DNA of 10,380 nt from Acidobacteriota bacterium (GTDB lineage Bacteria; Acidobacteriota; Terriglobia; Terriglobales; Acidobacteriaceae): assembly GCA_021781255.1 (NCBI GenBank), contig JAJXXG010000739.1:1-10380 (forward strand). The letters run 5' to 3'. Below are positions 1 to 8,046 of the stretch, in pieces. The stretch's first letter is position 1. Every line of letters begins with the position of its first letter. Made by a program: the position numbers and the translations under genes. The notes below the pieces were generated by a model, which worked only from the letters and a program-made list of their open reading frames with translations, ran no database searches and was not told the origin of the DNA.

Positions 1-258
1 ATGGGCGGGGTCTTCGGATCCGGCAGCATCAGCGACTACATCCAGTCGCTGGAGCGGCTGAAGGGACTGAATTCCAGAATCCTGCTGTCGGGCCACGGCC
101 GGTTGTCCGATACGCCGCAGGACGACGTGCGGATCGCGCTCCAGAGGTCGCACGGGCTGCTGTCGGACACCGCGCAATTGTTCGACGCGCTGGACGCGCG
201 ATCGAACTTCGAGCCGATCATGCAGTCGGTGCGCGATCTCAACAAGCTCGACGACTGA
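1..258 (+). CDS. Metallo-beta-lactamase-fold hydrolase, C-terminal fragment (5' end outside window)
   Basis: The reading frame is open from the first base, so the ATG at base 1 is probably an internal Met and only the last 85 residues are seen. The segment GSISDYIQSLERL followed by LLSGHG (SGHG at residues 30-33) matches the C-terminal part of MBL-fold hydrolases, where a 'SLerL' helix precedes a strand ending in the metal-ligand motif (P/S)GHG. The HxHxDH metal motif and the central Asp would lie upstream of the window. The remaining ~50 residues are a helical tail typical of the family. The substrate cannot be told from this fragment; these enzymes include thioesterases, glyoxalase II-like and nuclease-like members. 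The gene runs convergently to rpoD. The stop codon sits in the loop of a hairpin (246-267). Confidence 0.6.
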   Translation: MGGVFGSGSISDYIQSLERLKGLNSRILLSGHGRLSDTPQDDVRIALQRSHGLLSDTAQLFDALDARSNFEPIMQSVRDLNKLDD

Positions 259-267
259 TCGTCGGGC
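246..267 (+). terminator. Hairpin spanning the stop codon of the MBL-fold gene
   Basis: A 9-bp stem (246-254 with 259-267, one G-T pair) closes a CTGA loop, and the TGA stop is inside that loop. No T-run follows, so it is not a canonical intrinsic terminator; it may act as an RNA 3'-end stabiliser or be a coincidence of GC-rich sequence. Confidence 0.3.
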
Positions 268-328
268 TCGCGATGACGCGGCGGGTGATGCGATTCATGG
301 CAATGTCTCCTGGTTCAAATAGGCAAGA

Positions 329-350
329 AAAACGTTTGCGCAAACGTTTT
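329..350. promoter_or_regulatory. 22-bp perfect palindrome, LacI-family-operator-like
   Basis: Bases 329-350 are a perfect inverted repeat made of two AAACGTTT blocks around a central TGCGCA. Each AACGTT block with its central CG resembles the core of LacI/GalR-family operators. It lies between the convergent ends of the MBL-fold gene and rpoD, where no start codon is adjacent, so its target is not evident. It could also be a DNA-binding site for another dimeric protein. A functional role is inference from symmetry only. Confidence 0.35.
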
Positions 351-411
351 AGCAGGGGTGAGGTGCAAAGGGCAATCAAATTCCGCGCGGGCTGCGTGGA
401 GGGATTGATTC

Positions 412-445
412 AAGCAAAAGGAAGCCGCGGCTGTGATGCCGCGGC
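412..445 (-). terminator. Predicted intrinsic terminator of rpoD
   Basis: Two copies of the self-complementary block GCCGCGGC (424-431 and 438-445) form an 8-bp GC stem with a 6-nt loop. Read on the minus strand the stem is followed by TTCCTTTTGCTT, moderately T-rich. It is 30 nt past the rpoD stop. A smaller GCCGG/CCGGC hairpin with a 4-nt loop (458-471) lies just after the stop. Confidence 0.55.
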
Positions 446-474
446 CTGAAGTAATCTGCCGGAGATCCGGCGCA

Positions 475-2163
<1,689 letters not shown>

Positions 2164-2220
2164 ATTACTCCTGCTCTCCGTCGCGAATGAGTTTTTGCAC
2201 CGTTTCGCGCGCCAGTGCAG

Positions 2221-2273
2221 GTCCAGACGCAATGCCGACGGCCCATCCTATGGATGCCGTTGGATGCGTGGAC
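2221..2273 (-). promoter_or_regulatory. Imperfect long hairpin in the rpoD leader
   Basis: Paired blocks are GTCCA/TGGAC, CGCA/TGCG, ACGGC/GCCGT and ATCC/GGAT, 18 base pairs with internal loops and a TAT apex. It lies 58 nt upstream of the TTG start, so it would be in the 5' untranslated RNA if transcription begins in the gap. It matches no riboswitch class that I recognise. A regulatory role is inference. Confidence 0.3.
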
Positions 2274-2287
2274 GCAATTCCACGTTG

Positions 2288-2305
2288 GACCGCAAAAATG
2301 CGGTC
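2288..2305 (-). repeat. 7-bp perfect hairpin in the rpoD leader
   Basis: GACCGCA and TGCGGTC (2288-2294, 2299-2305) flank a 4-nt AAAA loop on the plus strand. No T-run follows in either direction. On the minus strand it lies just upstream of the 2221-2273 structure. Confidence 0.35.
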
Positions 2306-2619
2306 TTAAGATTGACTCGGAACAGGATGACAACGCTTCAGGATCGTCCTGAGTCGCCCGCGAGCCGCAGCTCATGTGTGGGGCAAAAATGGGCGCGCAT
2401 CCTCACAGAGATCAATAGAATACCACAAACCCCACGTCCGGCACGAAAAGAAAATGCGCGGTCAGCATCAAGCTAGTACCATGCGCCGGGTGCATAGCCG
2501 GACCGTGCGGAGCAGCAATCAAGACCCTGCCCGCTCAGTTCCTCCTTCTTTTAGACGCATTTGGGGCGGATTGGACGCAGGGATTGCGCCTATGGCGGGA
2601 TTTCCTAAATGGGCGGCGA

Positions 2620-4401
2620 TCACGCTTCCTGCGGGCCGGCGTGTAGGCTGCGAAGTGCACGGTCGAGCTCAAGTTTTTTCTGAGTGAGCAGGGCGAGCTC
2701 GGCGAAGTCACTGCGGCGCTCGGCCTCGCCAATGCGGGTGCGGACTTCGCGGAGCTGGCGCTCAAGAGAACGCCTTTGCAGGCTGACGATGGCACTGATG
2801 ACGGTCTTATCAGAGGGTGGATCTGTTTCACCCAGAAGGGCTTCAGCCAGGAGGGCGCGTTGGGCGGGGTCTTGAACAGCTTCCATGGGATCGGCAGCAC
2901 CTCGATTGGCCAGGGCCTGAAGTGCCGGGCAGCAGCCAAGACCCTCAAACCACTGAGGTTGGCGCTCCACGGCTTCCGTGACCAAGCGGCGGGACTCGGC
3001 AAATTCAGGGTCTGTGACGGCGAGGGCGCGAAGCAGGACGCGTTCGATCTCTGTAAGCGCCGTCGGGCGGGCCTCCACGCGGTCGCGGCGCTTGAGGGCG
3101 GCCTGTCGGAGCTCCTCGCGGAGAACGGCCGAGTCAATGCCGAGCTTCTGGGCGGCGTCTGCGGCAAACTGCTCACGGGCGAGCCTTTCCGGCATGCGGC
3201 GGATATGAGGCAGAAGGAAGTTCATGGCCTTGACCTTCTGCTCGGCCGTGGCACCGGGAAACTGGCCACGGGCGCGCTCGATGAGGTAGTCCGACTGGCG
3301 GCGGGCGGCACGGATGGCGGCGGTGTAGGCCTCGACGCCGCGCTCGCGGATGAAGCGATCGGGGTCAAGGCCGCCCTCGAGGGTGACGAGACGGATGGAG
3401 AAACCTTCCTCGGTGAGCAACGCGATGGATTTTTCAGCGGCGTTGGCGCCGGCGGCGTCAGGGTCAAAGTTGACGACGACGTTGGCGGTGTGACGGCGAA
3501 GGATGTTGACCTGATGCTCAGTAAAGGCCGTTCCGCTGGTGGCGATGACGTTGCGGATGCCCCGGAGGAAGACGCTGATGCAGTCCATTTGGCCCTCGAC
3601 GAGAAGGGCGAACTCGGCCTGGCGGATGGCGGTTTTGGCCTTGTCTAGATTGAAGAGGACCTGGCCCTTTTGATAGAGCGGCGTCTCGGGCGAGTTGATG
3701 TATTTGGGGCCAGCTTTGTCGCCTGTTTCCAGGGTGCGGGCGGTGAAGGCGATGACGCGGCCACCCTCATTCGAGATGGGAAACATGACGCGCTTGCGGA
3801 AACGATCATAGAGCGGGCCCTGGGAGCCGTCGCCCTGTTCCTTGGAGCTGAAGAGGCCACTCGAGCGGAGTGTGGCTTCGTCGGCCATGCCGGATAGGCG
3901 ATCGCGGAGGGCCTTGAAGCTGTCAGGCGCATAGCCGATGCGGAAGGTCTGAATGCCTTCGGGCGTGAGACCGCGACCGGCGAGATACTCGCGGGCGAGT
4001 GCACCCTCGGGTCCGCGAAGCTGCTCCTCAAACCACGCGGCGGCGGCCTCATGCAGGTCAAGCAGCTTGCCGCGCAGGCGGGCTTCGGCAGCCTGCGCGG
4101 GCGAGGAGAATTCGCGTTTGGGCAGCGGGATGCCGCACTTTTGCGCGACGATGCGGACAGCCTCAGGAAAACTGACGTTCTCCATTTTGCCGACGAAGCT
4201 GAAGACGTCTCCTGAGACGCCGCAGCCGAAGCAGTGGTAGAACTGGCGGGTTGTGTGAACGCTAAAGGAGGGGGATTTTTCCTTGTGGAATGGACAGAGG
4301 CCGGAGAAGTTGGTTGCGCCGGATTTGCGCAGGCGGATGTAGCCCTCGACGATCTTGACGATGTCGGCCTGCTGCTTGACGGACTGGGCGAAGTCAGACA
4401 C
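2620..4401 (-). CDS. dnaG: DNA primase (DnaG)
   Basis: The enzyme makes RNA primers for the replisome and works with the replicative helicase DnaB. The protein has 593 residues, normal for the family. The N-terminal CHC2 zinc domain shows ligands Cys36, His39, Cys57 and Cys60 in CPFH and HCFGC. The catalytic core (about 110-360) includes RIGYAPDS, a basic RFRKRVMFPI stretch, and a Toprim fold with the acidic residues Glu269 (VEG), Asp313 and Asp315 (FDPD) that bind metal. The C-terminal 150 residues are the helical helicase-interaction region, poorly conserved as usual. Translation starts at GTG (4399-4401); MSDFAQSVKQQADIV matches DnaG N-termini. Only a weak, distant ribosome site (AAAGGG) is seen. 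The gene precedes rpoD on the same strand, as in many bacteria; no rpsU is seen in the 259 bp upstream. Confidence 0.95.
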   Translation of the reverse strand: MSDFAQSVKQQADIVKIVEGYIRLRKSGATNFSGLCPFHKEKSPSFSVHTTRQFYHCFGCGVSGDVFSFVGKMENVSFPEAVRIVAQKCGIPLPKREFSSPAQAAEARLRGKLLDLHEAAAAWFEEQLRGPEGALAREYLAGRGLTPEGIQTFRIGYAPDSFKALRDRLSGMADEATLRSSGLFSSKEQGDGSQGPLYDRFRKRVMFPISNEGGRVIAFTARTLETGDKAGPKYINSPETPLYQKGQVLFNLDKAKTAIRQAEFALLVEGQMDCISVFLRGIRNVIATSGTAFTEHQVNILRRHTANVVVNFDPDAAGANAAEKSIALLTEEGFSIRLVTLEGGLDPDRFIRERGVEAYTAAIRAARRQSDYLIERARGQFPGATAEQKVKAMNFLLPHIRRMPERLAREQFAADAAQKLGIDSAVLREELRQAALKRRDRVEARPTALTEIERVLLRALAVTDPEFAESRRLVTEAVERQPQWFEGLGCCPALQALANRGAADPMEAVQDPAQRALLAEALLGETDPPSDKTVISAIVSLQRRSLERQLREVRTRIGEAERRSDFAELALLTQKKLELDRALRSLHAGPQEA

Positions 4402-4453
4402 AGAGAATTGCGGAGGCTGCCCTTTGAGGATAAGCCCGCGCGCAGGAGGTGGT

Positions 4454-4465
4454 TACCCGCGGGTA
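4454..4465. promoter_or_regulatory. 12-bp palindrome between dnaG and the divergent operon
   Basis: TACCCGCGGGTA is a perfect inverted repeat 53 bp upstream of dnaG and 196 bp upstream of the divergent gene at 4661. It may be an operator, but palindromes of this length occur by chance in GC-rich DNA. No clear -35/-10 pair was found for either direction in 4402-4660. Confidence 0.2.
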
Positions 4466-4567
4466 TGTGGAAGCGGTGGATTCCCGGGCAACTTGAGGGC
4501 TGGCGGGGTTCATCCTATGCGAGAAGAGAACCGATGATGTTCCAGGTTCATGACTGTGCAGAGTTTG

Positions 4568-4588
4568 CCGGCTGCCTTTGAAGGCCGG
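4568..4588 (+). repeat. Small hairpin in the leader of the PA2779-like operon
   Basis: GCCTT-TG-AAGGC forms a 5-bp stem with an outer CCG/CGG pairing, followed by TTATTCTTTT. It looks terminator-like on the plus strand although no plus-strand gene lies upstream, so it might be a leader attenuator or simply fortuitous. Confidence 0.2.
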
Positions 4589-4660
4589 TTATTCTTTTCA
4601 GAAGGTGCTGGATAACTGCGACCCAAAATACGCACCTGAACCCCCTGGAGGTAGCGAACG

Positions 4661-5071
4661 ATGTTGAAGCAAGCCCATCTTTTTGTGAAAGCCTGCGCGG
4701 CGACGGCCCTTGTGGCTGTTTGTGCCGTGCCCCAAAGCCTGATGGCCGCAACAGCCGGCCAACTAGTGACGCCGCAAGAGCTGCAAAAAGCCACTGTGGA
4801 CGCGAGCCAGCAGCGGCAGCAGAACCAGGAAACGCTGGACCGATTCCTGAGCTCGCCGGAAGCGAAAAAGGCGCTGGAGACGAGCCACATGAATCCCGAG
4901 CAGGTGAAAAAAGCTGTGGCCGGGTTGAGCGACGCCGAGATGGCACAACTGGCCCAGCGCGCGACGAAGGCACAGAAGGACTTTGCTGCCGGTTACATAG
5001 ACAACCACGATCTGCTGCTGATTCTGGTGGCGATTGCGGCGTTAATCTTGATTATTGTGGCGGTGCACTAG
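4661..5071 (+). CDS. PA2779-like (DUF6627-type) exported protein with C-terminal membrane helix
   Basis: A 136-residue protein with a Sec-type signal peptide (about 1-29, ending LMA-A), a polar helical middle (30-110) and a C-terminal hydrophobic helix (about 118-135, LLLILVAIAALILIIVAV). The order signal peptide, 'SSPEAKKALETSHMNPEQVKK' type helix, LSDAEMAQLAQRA, then a terminal transmembrane segment matches, from memory, the PA2779 family, whose members are found beside PA2778-type cysteine peptidases. The biochemical role is unknown; the topology suggests a small inner-membrane-tethered periplasmic protein. The start is supported by GGAGG (4647-4651) 9 nt upstream of the ATG. It is the first gene of a three-gene cluster; the next coding region begins 19 nt after its stop. 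The family call rests on architecture and neighbour, not on a search. Confidence 0.75.
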   Translation: MLKQAHLFVKACAATALVAVCAVPQSLMAATAGQLVTPQELQKATVDASQQRQQNQETLDRFLSSPEAKKALETSHMNPEQVKKAVAGLSDAEMAQLAQRATKAQKDFAAGYIDNHDLLLILVAIAALILIIVAVH

Positions 5072-5090
5072 AGAGAGAAAGGCTCGGCGG

Positions 5091-5645
5091 ATGCTGAGAA
5101 AACTTGTGTGCGCTGCATTGCTGATGGGGGCGGCATGCGGCGCGGCAATCCAAGGGGGCACGGACGGCGTTTGGCTGGACGTGCCCTTTGTTGCGCAGAC
5201 AAAAGACGGATGCGGCGCGGCGACGCTGTCCATGGTGATGCAGTACTGGGCGCACCAGGAGAAGCGAAGCGCAGAGCCGGCGGCCGATGCGCAGCGGATA
5301 CTTGAAGCGCTTTATGCCAAGCGCGCGCATGGGATTTATGCGTCGGCGATGGTGGAGTACCTGAAAGCTCATGGGTATCGCGCATTTGCGTTCACGGGCG
5401 ACTGGGCGATGGTGGCGGATCATCTGCAGCATGGGCGGCCGTTGATTGCGGCGGTTCGTCCGGAGGGTAGCCGTGCACTGCACTATGTGGTGGTTGCGGG
5501 CGTGGAGCCGGACAGGCGCATTGTGCTGGTGAATGATCCGGAGCAGCGCAAGCTGATGAAGGTTAACGAAGCGGAGTTCGAGCACGAATGGAAGGCGACC
5601 GGCCACTGGACGCTGCTGGCGGTGCCGGCGGAAGGCGCACGCTGA
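5091..5645 (+). CDS. C39-like cysteine peptidase, PA2778 type, exported
   Basis: A 184-residue papain-fold (C39-like) protein. An N-terminal hydrophobic signal (MLRKLVCAALLMGAACGAA) is followed by DVPFVAQTKDGCGAATLSM, with the predicted nucleophile Cys41. ALHYVVVAGV provides the catalytic His131, and LVNDPE the third residue (Asp149, or Asn148). It ends with GHWTLLAVPA, characteristic of PA2778-family peptidase domains. The domain is usually about 150 residues, so this is a stand-alone domain. C39 domains of ABC exporters cut double-Gly leaders, but exported relatives like this one have no known substrate. A Cys at residue 16 could be a lipobox Cys (GAAC), although -3 is Gly, so Sec cleavage is as likely. 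The ATG at 5091 was preferred over an upstream TTG (5055) that overlaps the previous gene and adds 12 charged residues before the signal. Confidence 0.8.
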   Translation: MLRKLVCAALLMGAACGAAIQGGTDGVWLDVPFVAQTKDGCGAATLSMVMQYWAHQEKRSAEPAADAQRILEALYAKRAHGIYASAMVEYLKAHGYRAFAFTGDWAMVADHLQHGRPLIAAVRPEGSRALHYVVVAGVEPDRRIVLVNDPEQRKLMKVNEAEFEHEWKATGHWTLLAVPAEGAR

Positions 5646-5647
5646 CG

Positions 5648-7366
5648 GTGCGGACGAGAGCGATTGGCAGCCGCCTACGGGCGTTGTTTGCGGCGTTGCT
5701 GCTGGCCGCGGGACTGGCAGCTGCGGGGCAATCGACGCGGAAGACACAGACCTCAGAGAAGCAAATTCAGGCGTGGCTGGATGCCGGGCACTGGCAGAAC
5801 GTGGCCGATGCGCTGGGGCCGGTGCGGAAGAGATCGGCCGAGGAGAACTACGCATACGGTTCGGCGCTGGCACACCTGCAACGCTGGCGCGAGGCGGATG
5901 CAGCGCTGGAGGCGGGTGAACGGAAGGCTCGTCGCGATGAGCGATTTCCACTGGAGCGGGCTGGCGTGGCCTTCAAGCAAAAGAAGTATCCACGTGCGGC
6001 GCAGGAGTTGCGGCGAGCGCTGAAGCTGAAGCCGGATGATACGTACGCAGCGAATTTTCTGGCAACGGTCTACTACTTGGAGGACAACGTGCCGGCGGCG
6101 GTGAAGGTGTGGAACCGCGTGGGCAAGCCGGAGCTGGCAGCGGTGAAGGTGGAACCAGCGCTGAGGGTTTCCCCGGCGCTGCTGGATGGTGCGTTTGCGT
6201 TTGCGCCGACGACGAAGCTGACGGCGCAGCAACTGGCCGACAGCCAAGCGCGTGTGCGCGGGATAGGAATTTTCGCGCAGCATCATTTTGATTTGCGCGC
6301 GCAGAGCGATGGGAAGTTTGAGATGGCTTTTCGTGCGCAGGAGTTGAATGGATTTGGGGAGGGATGGCTGGAACGGGCGTTCCTGCTGGTGCGCGGGCTT
6401 CCGTTCCAGGAGATTGATCCCGAGTATGACAATCTGCATGGGCAGGCAATCAACTTTCGCGCGAAGGTGCGATGGGATGCCGAGAAGCGTCGGGTTTTTG
6501 CGGAGGTTGCTGGGCCGTGGATGCACAGCGCGGTGCGGCGCTACAGATTTGATTTGGATTTGCGTAACGAGAACTGGGCGTTGCGCGAGTCGTTTGCAGG
6601 GCCTGCGCCGGTGGAGGCAAGTCTGAACCTGCGGCGCGCGGTGGGCGCGGCGACGATTGGCTCCGATGCGCGAGACAAGTTTCGATGGAGAGTTGGCTCA
6701 GAGATTTCGGATCGTGAGCTGCGCGGAGTAGATGCGGGCGGAGTGCTGACGCCATCGTTGCTCGGAACAGGCTGGGAGCTGAAACAGACGGCAAGCGTGA
6801 AGAGCACGCTGGTGCGCGCGCCGGAGCGGCGGATGACACTGACGGCCGGAGCGAGTTCCGATGCGGCGCGGCTATGGGCAAGGCAGGCGCAGGGATTCGA
6901 GAAGCTCGAGGGACGCCTGGAGTGGCGATGGTTTCCGCGCGCTATGGGCGAGGACTATGAGACGAGTGTGACGGCGCGGGCAGGCGGGAGCTTTGGGCAC
7001 CCGCCGTTTGATGAGCTGTTTGAGCTGGGACTGGAACGCGACAACGATTTGCCGATGCGCGGGCACATTGGCACGCGTGATGGCGTGAAGGGCAGCGCGC
7101 CGTTGGGACGCGAGTATTTTATGGCGTCGTGGGAGACAGATAAGACGCTCTACTCGAACGGGCTGATGACGGTGACTCTGGGCCCGCTTGTGGACACCGG
7201 AAAAATGGGCGATGCGCTGGCGGTGCCGGGCTGGCAGAAGTGGATGACGGACACAGGCGCAGAGGCAAAGCTTCGCGTGTTTGGCACGACGGTGGCCTTC
7301 AGCTATGGCAAGGATTTACGCACGGGAAACAACGCGTTCTACCTGCGACTGCTGCCGGGCGATTGA
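5648..7366 (+). CDS. TPR / predicted outer-membrane beta-barrel protein
   Basis: 572 residues from the GTG at 5648, two bases after the previous stop, with GGAAGG (5630-5635) 12 nt upstream. An ATG at 5588 in the same frame lies inside the peptidase gene and would put 20 residues before the signal peptide. The start MRTRAIGSRLRALFAALLLAAGLAAAG is a clear signal peptide. Residues about 36-160 are helical with TPR-like spacing (AYGSALAHLQRWREADAAL, AGVAFKQKKYPRAAQELRRAL, AANFLATVYYLEDNVPAAVK), roughly three repeats. From about 190 the chain is rich in alternating polar/hydrophobic strands with aromatics, and the end (LRVFGTTVAFSYGKDLRTGNNAFYLRL) resembles the last strands of Omp85/TpsB-like barrels. 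I infer an outer-membrane barrel with a periplasmic TPR domain. Its partner is probably the C39-like peptidase encoded just upstream. Whether it transports, scaffolds or secretes something is unknown. Confidence 0.65.
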   Translation: MRTRAIGSRLRALFAALLLAAGLAAAGQSTRKTQTSEKQIQAWLDAGHWQNVADALGPVRKRSAEENYAYGSALAHLQRWREADAALEAGERKARRDERFPLERAGVAFKQKKYPRAAQELRRALKLKPDDTYAANFLATVYYLEDNVPAAVKVWNRVGKPELAAVKVEPALRVSPALLDGAFAFAPTTKLTAQQLADSQARVRGIGIFAQHHFDLRAQSDGKFEMAFRAQELNGFGEGWLERAFLLVRGLPFQEIDPEYDNLHGQAINFRAKVRWDAEKRRVFAEVAGPWMHSAVRRYRFDLDLRNENWALRESFAGPAPVEASLNLRRAVGAATIGSDARDKFRWRVGSEISDRELRGVDAGGVLTPSLLGTGWELKQTASVKSTLVRAPERRMTLTAGASSDAARLWARQAQGFEKLEGRLEWRWFPRAMGEDYETSVTARAGGSFGHPPFDELFELGLERDNDLPMRGHIGTRDGVKGSAPLGREYFMASWETDKTLYSNGLMTVTLGPLVDTGKMGDALAVPGWQKWMTDTGAEAKLRVFGTTVAFSYGKDLRTGNNAFYLRLLPGD

Positions 7367-7393
7367 GGCGACGCATAAGCTTCAGGCGCAAGA

Positions 7394-7806
7394 ATGCGTG
7401 TTTGTTCGTCTGAACGAAAGGGAGAAATCTTTGGATTTGCGATTCAGCTATCTTTTGCCGGAGAGAGCGCGATGAAGTACTGCCGGAAGCTGCGGCTGGC
7501 GGGGTATGACGACTGGAGGCTGGCGACGCTCACGGAGTTGGAGGGTATCTACGATAAGAATGCGAATGTGCCGGGGTTGGTTGGGGCACGCAAGGCGCAG
7601 GAGGAATTTACCTGGAACGTGAAGGGGGTCTTTTGCTGACGTGCGATGAATGGAGCAGTGACTACCGGGTCGACGATCGTGGTCATTTTAGTGGCTATGT
7701 GTGGTCTTACGACTTCAACGAAGGGCGGAAGGACAACGACCCGACCGGTTGGCCCTATCCTTATGACGGTCGACGTGCGTTGTGTGTGCGGGGACCTGGG
7801 AAATAG
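7394..7806 (+). pseudogene. Broken DUF1566-type (Lcl C-terminal domain) gene, frameshifted and 5'-truncated
   Basis: The first part (plus frame 2, to a TGA at 7637-7639) encodes AMKYCRKLRLAGYDDWRLATLTELEGIYDK, a hallmark of DUF1566 domains (usual form: YCxxLxxxGxxDWRLPTxxEL). Homology then continues in plus frame 1 with LTCDEWSSDYRVDDRGHFSGYVWSYDFNEGR and RRALCVRGPG, ending at a TAG (7804-7806). One extra G in the G5 run at 7624-7628 would rejoin the two parts as VKGGLLLTCDEW. Recognisable homology begins only around 7464, so the N-terminus (normally a signal peptide and more of the domain) is missing. The function of intact members is mostly unknown; they are usually secreted or surface proteins. 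A sequencing error in the G run could explain the frameshift but not the missing 5' end. Confidence 0.75.
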
Positions 7807-7880
7807 GTTGTAAAGCCACTTGCGGCCCACTTAACCTGCAACTGGAGGCGGGGAAAGGCAACCGCAGACTTTTCGACTTC

Positions 7881-7896
7881 GGCCGCTTGCGCGGCC
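7881..7896. repeat. GGCCGC hairpin upstream of yceI
   Basis: GGCCGC-TTGC-GCGGCC gives a perfect 6-bp stem with a 4-nt loop between the DUF1566 remnant and the yceI-like gene. It has no adjacent T-run. The rest of 7807-8046 holds no credible gene; an AT-richer stretch (7960-8030) before the ribosome site probably contains the yceI promoter, but no hexamer pair is convincing. Confidence 0.3.
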
Positions 7897-8046
7897 TGCG
7901 CTCAAGGTGACAGAGTTTTTGGGCTGGAATGCGGCGACGTTCTCTGCCGCGATACGATTGGGCAAAATAATACTTGTTGCAACGAATATCAAAGTCGTGC
8001 ATCGAAAGAAATGTAAGGCGATTTTGAAAGGAGATTGAGAGACACC

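Larger units (their letters stand above)
2164..2619 (-). other. 456-bp dnaG-rpoD intergenic region / rpoD leader
   Basis: No convincing gene is seen. It probably holds the rpoD promoter and untranslated leader. Structures seen: an imperfect long hairpin at 2221-2273, a 7-bp hairpin at 2288-2305 and a 6-bp one at 2338-2352. Alternative pairings exist near 2265-2284 (TGCGT-GG-ACGCA, CGTGG/CCACG) that would compete with the long hairpin. A TATTCT hexamer on the minus strand (2417-2422) could be a -10 box but has no good -35 partner. A strong AAGGAGG on the minus strand near 2545 has no start codon at a suitable distance. Confidence 0.5.

Noticed and set aside
2417..2445. Possible rpoD promoter with TATTCT as -10 on the minus strand
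   Set aside because: The hexamer at the expected -35 position does not resemble TTGACA, so there is no support beyond a single weak box.
2412..2521. A roughly 36-codon minus-strand frame in the dnaG-rpoD gap starting at TTG, 18 nt after a strong AAGGAGG
   Set aside because: The spacing is too long for the ribosome site, the start codon is rare and no family is recognised; kept only as a note.
2776..3648. A 290-codon plus-strand frame opposite dnaG
   Set aside because: Antisense shadow of dnaG with low-complexity Gly/Ala/Asp/Val composition; primase motifs on the other strand account for the sequence.
5753..6526. A 257-codon minus-strand frame opposite the TPR/barrel gene
   Set aside because: Arg/Leu/Gln-rich shadow without ribosome site or domain; the plus-strand product has signal peptide, TPR and barrel features.
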